Part shown: piece by piece, positions 27,840 through 36,100 of the stretch
Layout of the letters: each line of letters starts with the position of its first letter
Position numbering within the stretch: the first letter of the stretch is position 1
Source of the DNA: Chachezhania sediminis
GTDB lineage: Bacteria > Pseudomonadota > Alphaproteobacteria > Rhodobacterales > Rhodobacteraceae
DNA: 43,725 nt
Assembly: GCF_009765275.1 (NCBI RefSeq)
Contig: NZ_VOPH01000019.1
Coordinates: forward strand, 1 to 43,725
Direction: 5' to 3'
The notes under the pieces: model-generated
The model's database searches: none
The model's input: only the letters and a program-made list of their open reading frames with translations
What the model was told of the DNA's origin: nothing
Translations under genes and position numbers: made by a program

Positions 27840-28491
27840 GCGCCCATCCCGCAGGCTATAGCCACGGTTGTGATCGCAGTGTACGAAAATCTTCGACAAG
27901 CGCGCCGCAGATCCAGCCGCCCTGCCCTTACAGATCCGCGGCCCGAAAGGGACGCCCGGGGACCTTCGGGGCGGGTGTCCGGGCGAAGAAGCGCGGCGAC
28001 CCCTGCGCCGACATTCAGGCCACGGCCTCGTGCGCGTCCTGCGGCCGGACACAGAAGGTCTGTCCGGTCTGTTCCCTCTTCAGCGCCGCGCCCCGGTTCT
28101 TCAGCAGGTGTTAAAGGTCGGTCAGCGCGGAATTCAGCACCCGCCCGCCGGTCCATTCCGGCCGGGTGAAGCCTGGCCGCACAGCATCGCGGCACAGCGC
28201 CCCGCGCCGCAGCAGGCTCGATTCGTCCGGGCCCCCTGCCCTGCGGAACCCGGCCGGAGGTGCCGCCAAAGGCCGATTTCGGTCCCGGCCGCCCGAAACC
28301 ACAAAAATACAATTGAAATCAATGTGATAGCCGCCGAACGCCAAGCTGCCGCCCGGACACCGCACCCCGTGGTGGCCGGCAACTTGCTGACGGCAAACAG
28401 GAATCTGTGGACAAGTCCCCTTCTGATTGCGTAAAGAAACGGAAAATATGGCGTTGGCGAAAAACAGCGTTCCGGAAAGAGGCAGCAGCGC
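27840..28491. other. Leader region upstream of repA, no clear gene
   Basis: The long gap between otnK and repA has only low-complexity frames on both strands. Near the right end is an AT-rich patch at 28308-28326 containing ATTGA-AA-TCAAT (28312-28323), and a DnaA-box-like TGTGGACAA (28406-28414; one mismatch from the reverse complement of TTATCCACA). These sit 80-180 bp before repA, where the repABC promoter and RepA autoregulation site are expected. Confidence 0.45.
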
Positions 28492-29673
28492 ATGACTGGG
28501 ACCGATCCCATTCATATCAATACCCGCATCCGCGAGAATGCGCAGCAACTGGCTGGCGCGTTGGAGCAGCACATGCTGAAAAGCTTCGCGCCCGATGCGC
28601 GAAAGCAGCTGCGCCTGTTCTCGGCGGGCGAGGCGGCGGACCTGCTTGGCATCTCTCCCAGCTTCCTGCGCAAGCTTCATTTCGAAGACCGCGTGCCCGA
28701 GGTCCAGACCTCGGCCGGGGGGCGGCGCAGCTATTCCGCGACCGATCTGGCGGCGATCCGCAAGATCCTGGACGACAGCGCCAAGACCCCCGGCACCTAC
28801 CTGAAGGGGCGCCGCCCCGGCGACAAGGTGCAGGTCCTGTCCTTCCTGAATTTCAAGGGCGGGTCGGGCAAGACGACGTCGTCGATCCATGCGGCCCAGC
28901 GGCTGGCGCTGAAAGGCTATCGGGTACTGGCGGTCGACATCGACCCGCAGGCCTCGCTGACGACGCTGTTCGGATATCAGCCTGAATTCGATTTCCTGCA
29001 TTCCGGGTCGGTCTACGATGCGCTTCGCTATGACGACCCCGTGCCCCTGTCGCAGGTGATCCTGAAAACCTATTTCGAAGGGCTCGACCTCGCCCCTTCC
29101 GGCCTGATGCTGCAGGAGTTCGAGCACGAGACGCCGACCGCCCTTCGCAACAACATCCAGCCCCCCTTTTATGCCCGCATGGCCGCGGCGCTTCAGGAGG
29201 TGGAGGCCGATTACGACGTCATCATCTTCGACTGCCCGCCACAGTTGGGCTACCTGACGCTTTCGGCGCTCTGTGCCTCGACCGGCATGCTGATCACCGT
29301 CGTGCCCAACATGCTGGACGTCGCCTCGATGAGCCAGTTCCTTCAGATGAGCGCGGATCTCCTCGACGTCGTCTCGAACGCGGGCGCGCAGATGGAACTG
29401 GATTTCCTCCGCTTCCTGATCAACCGCTACGAACCCTCGGACGGGCCGCAGCAGCAGGTCGTGGCCTTCCTGCGGCAGCTCTTCGGCAAGGAGGTCATGG
29501 TCTCGCCCATGCTGAAATCCACCGCGATTTCGGACGCCGGACTGACCCAGCAGACGATCTACGAAGTGGAACGCGGCGCCTTCCACCGGTCCACCTATGA
29601 CCGCGCGATGGAAAGCCTGAATGCCGTCAACGACGAGATCGAAACCCTGATGCAACAGGCCTGGGGACGCTGA
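28492..29673 (+). CDS. repA: RepA, ParA-type partition ATPase of the repABC system
   Basis: A 393-residue ParA/Soj-like ATPase that segregates the plasmid with RepB and also represses the repABC operon. It has a MerR-like N-terminal DNA-binding part (SAGEAADLLGISPSFLRKLH, 44-63), the deviant Walker A motif KGGSGKTT (122-129), and Walker B-like IIFDCPPQLG. The ATG at 28492 gives a standard RepA start. The stop overlaps the repB start by one base (TGATG), so expression is coupled. Length and layout fit alphaproteobacterial RepA. Confidence 0.95.
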   Translation: MTGTDPIHINTRIRENAQQLAGALEQHMLKSFAPDARKQLRLFSAGEAADLLGISPSFLRKLHFEDRVPEVQTSAGGRRSYSATDLAAIRKILDDSAKTPGTYLKGRRPGDKVQVLSFLNFKGGSGKTTSSIHAAQRLALKGYRVLAVDIDPQASLTTLFGYQPEFDFLHSGSVYDALRYDDPVPLSQVILKTYFEGLDLAPSGLMLQEFEHETPTALRNNIQPPFYARMAAALQEVEADYDVIIFDCPPQLGYLTLSALCASTGMLITVVPNMLDVASMSQFLQMSADLLDVVSNAGAQMELDFLRFLINRYEPSDGPQQQVVAFLRQLFGKEVMVSPMLKSTAISDAGLTQQTIYEVERGAFHRSTYDRAMESLNAVNDEIETLMQQAWGR

Positions 29674-30626
29674 TGGCACGCAAGGGAATCCTGACACCCA
29701 CCGACACACCCTCGCCCTCGCGGCGGACGCCCGAGGCCCCTGCCCCGCGCGGAGCCGTGGGCGCGCTGCAAAGCTCGCTGACCCGGCTTCAGGAAAACGC
29801 GGTGCAGGAGATCGACCCGCACCTGATCCATGCCGCGGGCGTGACCGACCGCCTTGGCACCGATGACGAGGCCGACGAGGCGCTGAAGGAAAGCATCCGC
29901 GCCCATGGTCAGCAGGTGCCCGTTCTGGTCCGCCCCCGGGCCGGAGAGCCCGGGCAGTACGACATCGTCTATGGCCGCCGCCGGGTGATGGCGCTGCGCG
30001 CGCTTGGCCTGCCGGTCAAGGCGATGGTCCGGCATCTGGACGACCAGGCGCTGATCCTGGCCCAGGGGCAGGAAAACACGGCACGTCAAGACCTTAGCTT
30101 TATCGAGAAGGCCAGTTTCGCGGCCCAGCTGGACGCACTGGCCTATGACCGGCCGACCATTGCCGCGGCCCTGTCGATGGACCTGCCGATGATCAGCCGC
30201 ATGCTGAAGGTCGGCCGCGCCTTCGACCTGCCCTTCCTGCGCGAGATCGGTTCGGCCCCGTCGATCGGCCGCGAACGCTGGCTGAAGCTGGCCGAAGCGA
30301 TGGAAAAGCCCGAGATCCGCGAAAGGGTCACGGCCCGCCTGCCGGCCCTGGCCACCGTGCCCGGATCGGACGCGCGCTTTGAACAGGTGCTGGCCTGGGC
30401 CACCCTGGCGCCCGCACCCCGGGCCGCCCGTCTGCCCGCCCGGACGCGCAAGGTGAAAAGCGCCGAAGGCCTGCCCATCGCGCGGCTGAAGACCAACGAT
30501 AAGGGCCTGACCCTGACCGTCGACGCAAACGGCGCCCCGGGCTTTGCCCACTGGCTGGACGCCCAGGCGGACGACCTGATCACCGACCTTTACGACCGCT
30601 GGATCAAGACGCGGTCGAAAGACTGA
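29673..30626 (+). CDS. repB: RepB, ParB-type centromere-binding protein
   Basis: A 317-residue ParB-family protein. The N-terminal nuclease-like ParB domain is seen in SIRAHGQQVPVLVRPR, YDIVYGRRRVMALRALG and GQENTARQDLSFIEKA; a helix-turn-helix follows (TIAAALSMDLPMISRMLKVG). It binds parS-like palindromes and works with RepA. The two 16-bp palindromes at the repC end are the best candidate sites on this plasmid. It lies between repA and the ctRNA/repC unit in the standard order. Confidence 0.95.
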   Translation: MARKGILTPTDTPSPSRRTPEAPAPRGAVGALQSSLTRLQENAVQEIDPHLIHAAGVTDRLGTDDEADEALKESIRAHGQQVPVLVRPRAGEPGQYDIVYGRRRVMALRALGLPVKAMVRHLDDQALILAQGQENTARQDLSFIEKASFAAQLDALAYDRPTIAAALSMDLPMISRMLKVGRAFDLPFLREIGSAPSIGRERWLKLAEAMEKPEIRERVTARLPALATVPGSDARFEQVLAWATLAPAPRAARLPARTRKVKSAEGLPIARLKTNDKGLTLTVDANGAPGFAHWLDAQADDLITDLYDRWIKTRSKD

Positions 30627-30665
30627 GGACCGAAACGAGCAGCAACAGGAGGCACGACACAGGAC

Positions 30666-30713
30666 AAAAAAAGCCCCCCAGGACAGAGCCCGGAGAGCCT
30701 TCTCATTTCTCGC
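30666..30713 (-). ncRNA. Antisense ctRNA controlling repC (incompatibility RNA)
   Basis: The repB-repC gap codes on the minus strand for a short RNA with all parts in place. -35 TTGACA (30744-30749), an 18-bp spacer and -10 TATCTC (30720-30725) give a start near 30713. The transcript folds into a 10-bp stem (GCTCTCCGGG with CCTGGGGGGC, counting G-U pairs) and ends in seven Ts at 30672-30666, about 48 nt in all. This matches the known repABC counter-transcribed RNA in place, size and structure; it should pair with the repC leader and limit replication. The exact 5' end is inferred. Confidence 0.8.
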
Positions 30714-30753
30714 ACTCTTGAGATAGCTCCGCACCCCTGATCCTGTCAACCAC

Positions 30754-30768
30754 CACCGATTCGGTGGG
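30754..30768 (+). promoter_or_regulatory. Hairpin in the repC leader
   Basis: CCACCG-ATT-CGGTGG, just upstream of repC and next to the ctRNA promoter, can form a tight stem in the repC mRNA. In repABC plasmids such a leader stem, stabilised by ctRNA pairing, hides the repC ribosome site; the same role is likely here. Confidence 0.55.
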
Positions 30769-30799
30769 CGGGGAAGTTTTGTCTTTCGTGACAATTTTC

Positions 30800-31876
30800 A
30801 TGACCCAGATGTCCCGGATCGTCCGCGGGCAACCGGCAGAGGCTTGTCAAACGGCGGGTCTGCCCGCTGACAAGTGGGCCCTGCTGGACGCCCTGACGCT
30901 GGTGGCCGACCGCCACGGGCTGAACCACCGCAGCCTGACGGTGCTGCGCGCCCTTCTGACCTTCTTCCCCGGCCGCGACCTGCCCGCCGACCCCGGCGCC
31001 GGCATGGTCTATCCGTCGAACCGGACCCTGTCGGCACGGCTGAACGGCATGCCCGAAAGCACCCTGCGCCGGCACCTGGCCGCACTGGTGCGCAGCGGCC
31101 TGATTGCACGGCGTGACAGCGCCAACTGCAAACGCTTTGCCCGGGTCGGTGGTGTCGTCTTCGGCTTCGATCTCAGCCCCCTCGCCCGCGCGGCCGCATC
31201 CATTGCGGAAATGGCCGATGACGCCCGGGCCGAGGCCCACCGCGTCGCCGCCCTGCGCGCCCGCCTTGCAGCCGCCCGACAGAATGCGCTGGACGACGGT
31301 CGGGACCCCGACGATCCCCTGCTGGAACACGTCCGCCTGTGCCTTCGCCGCAAGCTGTCCTCGGACGTGCTGAGGGCCCTGGTCACCGCCGTCGAGACCA
31401 CCTTGCCCGATCCACGGCCCTGTGCTCCGACCGTCGAAACGAGCGCCAGCGACAGCCGGAATGAGCGGCACATACAAGCTACAGATAAATCCATTTCTGT
31501 AAGGATACAGCCTGTGGACAAGACCCTTCCCAAGGACCCGGATATCTCGGATGTCCTGAGCAGTTGCAGGGAATACCAGAACTTCTTTCCGACCCGGCAC
31601 CCCGATTGGCCACAGCTGGTCAGCACGGCTGACCGGCTTCATCCGATGATGGGTATCGACGCCGAAGTCTATCGCCAGGCGTCCTCGGTTATCGGAGAAC
31701 GCGGAGCCGCCGTTTCGGTCTTGTGCATGCTGGAATCCATGGCCCAGATCCGAAGCCCAGGCGCCTATCTTCGTGCCTTGTGCAAGCGCGCCGAGAAAGG
31801 GTCCTTCAATCTTGCGGGCATGCTGACGACCGCGCGGCGGGCACGATTGTCAGCTGACAATTGCCCCGTGACATGA
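30800..31876 (+). CDS. repC: RepC, replication initiator
   Basis: Initiator protein, 358 residues from the ATG at 30800; a GTG at 30764 in the same frame lies inside the leader hairpin and is less likely. The N-terminal part has the RepC signature: LPADKWALLDALTLVADRHG, LTVLRALLTFFPGRDLPAD, YPSNRTLSARLNGMPESTLR and RRDSANCKRFARV. The C-terminal part carries LSSCREYQNFFPTRHPDWPQ and LRALCKRAEKGSF, also typical. RepC acts on an origin inside its own gene; an AT-rich patch lies at 31467-31510. The last codons (LSADNC) are written by a 16-bp palindrome. Confidence 0.93.
   Translation: MTQMSRIVRGQPAEACQTAGLPADKWALLDALTLVADRHGLNHRSLTVLRALLTFFPGRDLPADPGAGMVYPSNRTLSARLNGMPESTLRRHLAALVRSGLIARRDSANCKRFARVGGVVFGFDLSPLARAAASIAEMADDARAEAHRVAALRARLAAARQNALDDGRDPDDPLLEHVRLCLRRKLSSDVLRALVTAVETTLPDPRPCAPTVETSASDSRNERHIQATDKSISVRIQPVDKTLPKDPDISDVLSSCREYQNFFPTRHPDWPQLVSTADRLHPMMGIDAEVYRQASSVIGERGAAVSVLCMLESMAQIRSPGAYLRALCKRAEKGSFNLAGMLTTARRARLSADNCPVT
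31469..31521. other. Candidate replication origin inside repC
   Basis: An AT-rich patch within the otherwise GC-rich repC gene. It contains TACAGA-N10-TCTGTA (31480-31485 and 31496-31501) and a DnaA-box-like TGTGGACAA (31513-31521), the same 9-mer as upstream of repA. In studied repABC plasmids the origin lies in the middle to distal part of repC, so this is the best place for oriV. Confidence 0.55.
31846..31861. promoter_or_regulatory. parS-like palindrome, copy 1
   Basis: ATTGTCAGCTGACAAT, a perfect 16-bp palindrome, overlaps the last codons of repC. Its paired occurrence next to repABC suggests a RepB binding (centromere) site. Confidence 0.7.
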
Positions 31877-31890
31877 CCCGGCATCCGCAA

Positions 31891-31906
31891 ATTGTCAGCT
31901 GACAAT
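31891..31906. promoter_or_regulatory. parS-like palindrome, copy 2
   Basis: Identical 16-bp palindrome 45 bp after the first, just past the repC stop. Two exact copies in 61 bp are not expected by chance and support a partition or incompatibility function. Confidence 0.7.
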
Positions 31907-32889
31907 CCGGAATCGGCAATGCACCGGGTGTCCCTTGGTCCTGTACCGCACCGTGGTTTGGAGCAGGCCGCAATGACGTCCTGTCTGATCCGGCCAGGGA
32001 AGACGGAGCGTTTCCGGCTGCTGACCGAAGAAAGGCGTAGTGAAGTTCAGGCGTTGCCGACCACCGCGACCTTGGACGGTATGCTGCGGCGGGGCAGGGG
32101 GATCGCCTTGGATTTGCAGTATGCAAGCTTGACCCTTCAAGGCCCGGAACGAACCCACGCCCAACAGTCGCCCCGCTTTGGCAAGGATGGCAAAGGCCGG
32201 CCGGATGCGGGTGGCGGCGGAGGTCGTGGGCAACTCGCCAGACCCGGAGTTCAGCGTCACGATGTCAGGCCTGGCGCCGGTGTCGTCCGTGATCCAGAGG
32301 GCAGGGGGGACATGTACCGCGGCGAGCGGCGGCCCGTCCTGTTGCCTGGCCGGTGCCGCATGTCGTTCCCTTCATGGACGCCGCCGGAAATGCCGGCCAT
32401 TGCGCGGCGGTCCTGCTGGTGATTGACGACCCGGACTCCAGCTTCGGTGCGCACGGCATGGATGCGATAGGGCAGCGTGCGCGGGCAAGTCTCGTGGCCC
32501 GGTCAATCGGTACGAACAGGTTTACCTCTTTGTCATTCGAACGAACTTCCACGAAGCCCATGCCCAGGCATCCAGTCGGCTAAGCCTTGAATTCCCGCTT
32601 CGACCTGTCGACCCCGTAGGGCCCCGGAGATCCGCGACGGAGAAGTCGGGCACGACCGAAGGAGGCGCCTCGGCAGCGTGGTGATTCCTCTGTCCTGGGG
32701 AGTGGCCAAACTATTGCCTCGATCGTTTCAGCGTGTTGGTCCTGGGGAGGACCGGGACGGTCGGATGAGGCGCAGCCTTTGCGGAAGGACTGCGTGGCGC
32801 TGAACGGCCCGGACTACGAAGCCACTGCAGGTGCCGCCTCTGACCGTTCGTGCCCGCGTGGCGCAATGCAAACGGCAGGACGGAGCGGG
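31907..32889. other. Region without intact genes between repC and the Fic gene
   Basis: Nearly 1 kb with only short frames on both strands. Apart from the possible transposase fragment at 32462-32561 I recognise nothing. It may be a remodelled joint between backbone and cargo. Confidence 0.5.
32462..32561 (-). pseudogene. Possible DDE transposase/integrase core fragment
   Basis: One minus-strand frame reads FVEVRSNDKEVNLFVPIDRA followed by TRLARAR, similar to the YLFVAIDRATRWV segment around the second catalytic aspartate of IS481/IS3-type transposases. The likeness covers about 30 codons only and is lost on both sides. It is a weak call based on motif memory alone. Confidence 0.3.
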
Positions 32890-34434
32890 TCAGAAATTCC
32901 CTTGCAGATCCGCATAGATGGCTTCGATCCTGGTCGCCTCCTCCTCGGTCAGGGCGGCGAATTCCCTGGCGCGGGCACGGTCGGACAGTCTGCCGGCATT
33001 CTGGTGCAGGAAGCGGAACAAGAGATCCTGTGTCCGGTCCGGCATGTCGACCAGTGCCGACACCTGCGTCTTGAACCCGTCATAGGCACGCAGGAACCGG
33101 GTTTCGGCCGGCAGGTCGGTTTCGATGGTCCGTGCCACGCAGGTAAACAGGAATTCGGCATGGGGCGTCGCATCGAAGAAACGATAGAAGTCGCCCGTGT
33201 CGTTCAGCACCTCGACATTGCCGCGCTCTGTCGGATGCCAGTCGACATGCGGCAGAAGACGGCGGGAATAGCTTTCCAGCACCTGCCTGTAAGCGTCGAT
33301 CCGTTCCAGGATGACCGCCGACACCGGGAACACCAGCCCGGCCGGATTGAAGCCCCGGGCGGCCAGCACGTGGTGGATCAGATAGCGATGCAGGCGCCCG
33401 TTTCCGTCCTCGAAAGGGTGCATGTAGACGAAGCCGAAGGCAAGACAGGCGGCCGCCAGAACCGGGTCGAGCCCGGGGGCGATGGATCGGTCGAACTGTT
33501 CCAGTCCGGTGACCAGTGCCGGCAGGTCTTCCGGCCGTGCACTGACGTGATCGGGCAGGGGGGCGCCGGTCAGGCGGTCGTGTTCGCCCACGAAACCGCC
33601 GTCCTGGCGCAGGCCCAGTTGCACGAAACGCGCGTCGCCGATGACGATGCGCTGCAGGCGCTCCAGCTCGGCCCGGTCGACGGGATGGCGCCCGGCCTCG
33701 CCGATGATCTGGCCCCAGCGGCGGATCCGGTCCTGGGGCGGGTTCTCGCCCTCGATCTGGAAACTGGACCGGGAATCCTTCAGCAGCAGAAAGGCCGCCG
33801 TGCGGGCCAGAAGATCGGCGGGCACCTGGGCCAGAACCGTGCGCGCCTCGGCGGCCAGATCGCGGGCGATGAAGGCCTCGATCGCCGGGGTCCGGAAGAT
33901 CATCGGGCAGAAATCCGGCGTTCCGGGCAGGTTGTTGCGGACCCGGTGGCGCGGCGACGGTGTGCCCTCGGTTCCCCATTGCAGCCTTGTGTCGACCGCG
34001 GGCGCATAGTTGCCGCGCGTCGCATCCGGCAGGTCCAGCCGTCGGCCCAGAAGCCATTCATACAGAAACCAGATCCTGCGGGCGTAGCTGCCGGTCGGCG
34101 CTGCCTGGACCATGGTCCGGATCGGCGCGGCGCCGGTCGCAAGGAACAGCCGCTTCAGCACGGCAAGGTCCAGCCCTTCGTAGCGCAGTGCAAAGATCAG
34201 ATGCCCGGCTAGGCTGGCGTCCGGGGCATGGCGGGGCGTAAAGAGCTGCCAGCCATCGGCCTCGTAGACCTTGTGGCGCGGACCGATGGCGGCCAGCTTG
34301 CGCGGCAGCGGAACCGAAAGCGCATAGGCGTCGATCAGCGCGGCATAGCCCGCCGGGCGGGCGGGTTCGGGAAGCCGGCGGTCGTGAAAGACGCTTACAG
34401 GCCCTGAATATGGATTTCTCTGCCCATCTTCCAT
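32890..34434 (-). CDS. Fic-domain protein (class II, self-inhibited AMPylator)
   Basis: A 514-residue Fic protein that would transfer AMP or a similar group to a target protein. The catalytic motif HPFEDGNGRLHR (339-350) is complete, with the key His339. An inhibitory-helix motif, Ser224-Phe-Gln-Ile-Glu228-Gly229, fits the (S/T)xxxE(G/N) pattern and sits before the Fic core in the same chain, so no separate antitoxin is needed and none is encoded nearby. A winged-helix-like C-terminus is possible. The ATG at 34434 follows a markedly AT-rich promoter. It stands alone; it may stabilise the plasmid or act as a stress or defence effector, but neither is shown. Confidence 0.9.
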   Translation of the reverse strand: MEDGQRNPYSGPVSVFHDRRLPEPARPAGYAALIDAYALSVPLPRKLAAIGPRHKVYEADGWQLFTPRHAPDASLAGHLIFALRYEGLDLAVLKRLFLATGAAPIRTMVQAAPTGSYARRIWFLYEWLLGRRLDLPDATRGNYAPAVDTRLQWGTEGTPSPRHRVRNNLPGTPDFCPMIFRTPAIEAFIARDLAAEARTVLAQVPADLLARTAAFLLLKDSRSSFQIEGENPPQDRIRRWGQIIGEAGRHPVDRAELERLQRIVIGDARFVQLGLRQDGGFVGEHDRLTGAPLPDHVSARPEDLPALVTGLEQFDRSIAPGLDPVLAAACLAFGFVYMHPFEDGNGRLHRYLIHHVLAARGFNPAGLVFPVSAVILERIDAYRQVLESYSRRLLPHVDWHPTERGNVEVLNDTGDFYRFFDATPHAEFLFTCVARTIETDLPAETRFLRAYDGFKTQVSALVDMPDRTQDLLFRFLHQNAGRLSDRARAREFAALTEEEATRIEAIYADLQGNF

Positions 34435-34455
34435 GAATTCCGGATATTTCTTTCG

Positions 34456-34504
34456 ATAATCGATTATGACTTATACAGTGTCATGAATATTGATTGCAAT
34501 CAAT
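34456..34504. promoter_or_regulatory. AT-rich promoter of the Fic gene with two perfect palindromes
   Basis: ATAATCGATTAT (34456-34467) and ATTGATTGCAATCAAT (34489-34504) are perfect palindromes in an AT-rich island. On the minus strand TTGCAA, an 18-bp spacer and TATAAG form a reasonable sigma-70-type promoter, with the larger palindrome overlapping the -35 box. The rest of 34505-34816 shows only low-complexity frames and no recognisable gene. Confidence 0.5.
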
Positions 34505-34816
34505 GCCTGTCGGCGAAATCCAGTGAATGGATACCCGGGGGACCGACCGGGAACCATCGGGAAAGCCGGGTTTCAGGGGCACCCGGCCCGGCGTGGTCCA
34601 AGCCAGAGGATTGAAGGCATCCCCCAAGGTCTCTCACTGCCGTCCGTCCCGACCCCGGATCGAAGGGGAGGGGCCGGACGCGGCCGGCGAAAAGGTCCGA
34701 ACGCCACGGGGGCGTCCGGAACCATCGCAGCATACCGCCGCCTGGCGCGGCGCGACATCCGGGGCCGAAACAGTCTGCGGTCCTTCGTCGTTTCATCCGG
34801 ACCGGCGACGAGACCT

Positions 34817-36019
34817 TCAGATCACACTGGTTTCCCGCAAGGCGTCCAGCCGTTCGCGAGAAATTCCGGCCGCCTGCAACACGGCGTCGGTGTCGGCGCC
34901 CAGCGGACGGGGCGGCAGGTCCGGCGTGCAGTTTTCGCCATTGGCCTTGAAGCTCAGCGTCGGGATGTGGACCGGACCGTCATGCCCTTCGACCCGGATC
35001 TCGCTGGTCAGGCCGCGGGCGGCGATCTGCGGCTCGGCAAGCATTTCATCCAGACCGCGGATGCGCCCGGCGGGCACGGCGGCCTTTGACAACAGCTCTT
35101 CCCACTCTGCAGCGGGTTTGCCGCGGAACGTTTCTTCCAGCGTTTCGCGCAGGCTTTTCCAGTTCTTGTGCCGTTCTGCCGCGCTGTCCCAGCGTGGGTC
35201 GCCCGGGATATCGTCGCGCCCGATGGCATGGCACATGTGGCGGAACTGGGTATCGTGGTTCGCCGCCAGCATCAGGATGCCGTCCGCGGTGTCGAAGGCC
35301 CCCGACGAGGGGCTGGCACTCCAGGCTTCGTTGCCGTTCTGCGCGGGGATCCAGCCGGTGGTCAGGTGCGTCGTCATCAACGAGGACATGAGCATCAGCG
35401 CGGTATCCAGCATCGCCACATCCACCTGAACGGCGGTGCCTGTCCGATCGACCTCGCGCAGCCCGGCCAGGATCGCCGTGGCGGCGTTCATCCCCGTCGC
35501 ATAATCGACATAGGGCGCACCGACCTTGACCGGCCCGTCCCCGGGCTTGCCCGTGGTCAGCATGATGCCGCACATGCCCTGGATGACGTGATCATAGGCC
35601 GGACGGTGCCGGAGCGGTCCGTCCTGTCCAAAGGCCGAGATCGAGCAGTAGACCAGTTTCGGGTTGATTTCGCGCAGGGTTTCGAACCCCAGTCCCAGCC
35701 GTTCGGCCACGCCGGGCTTGAAATTCTCGACGAATATGTCGGCACCCGCGACCAGTTCGCGCGCCAGCGCCACGCCTTCCGGCGTCTTCAGATCGATGGT
35801 CACGGATTTCTTGCCCGCGTTGTGGCCCAGAAATCCCAGTGCCATGCCGCGTTCGGCCAGTTGCGGCAGGGGGCCGCCGACGCGGGTCCAGTCGCCCTGA
35901 CCGGGCCTTTCGATCTTGATCACCTCGGCCCCCATCAAGGCCAGCTGGTACGTGGCATAGGGCCCGGCCAGAACCTGGCTAAGATCGATCACGCGAATGC
36001 CTTTCAACGGCTGAAACAT
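34817..36019 (-). CDS. Family III CoA-transferase (CaiB/BaiF)
   Basis: A 400-residue CoA-transferase that moves CoA between carboxylic acids through an aspartyl intermediate. The opening LKGIRVIDLSQVLAGPYAT, the segment GDWTRVGGP, KSVTIDLKTPEG and FVENFKPGVAERLGLG are typical. The catalytic Asp is probably Asp143 in HRPAYDHVIQGMCG. It is the last gene of a minus-strand operon with TctB, TctA and TctC, 81 bp after tctC. The natural reading is that the TTT system imports a di- or tricarboxylate and this enzyme activates it as a CoA ester. Which acid is not evident. Confidence 0.9.
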   Translation of the reverse strand: MFQPLKGIRVIDLSQVLAGPYATYQLALMGAEVIKIERPGQGDWTRVGGPLPQLAERGMALGFLGHNAGKKSVTIDLKTPEGVALARELVAGADIFVENFKPGVAERLGLGFETLREINPKLVYCSISAFGQDGPLRHRPAYDHVIQGMCGIMLTTGKPGDGPVKVGAPYVDYATGMNAATAILAGLREVDRTGTAVQVDVAMLDTALMLMSSLMTTHLTTGWIPAQNGNEAWSASPSSGAFDTADGILMLAANHDTQFRHMCHAIGRDDIPGDPRWDSAAERHKNWKSLRETLEETFRGKPAAEWEELLSKAAVPAGRIRGLDEMLAEPQIAARGLTSEIRVEGHDGPVHIPTLSFKANGENCTPDLPPRPLGADTDAVLQAAGISRERLDALRETSVI

Positions 36020-36100
36020 GGCGGCCTCGTATTGGATGTTGAAATGTCTGCCAGGGCAGGAAGATGCGCCGGCCGGATCTTCCTGCCGGCGCGTCAGGGA

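Noticed and set aside
27695-28312. Frames in the gap between otnK and repA
   Set aside because: Basic low-complexity sequence on both strands, no ribosome site and no family features.
34500-34816. Frames between the Fic promoter and the CoA-transferase stop
   Set aside because: Open on both strands only because of base composition; neither reading is protein-like to me.
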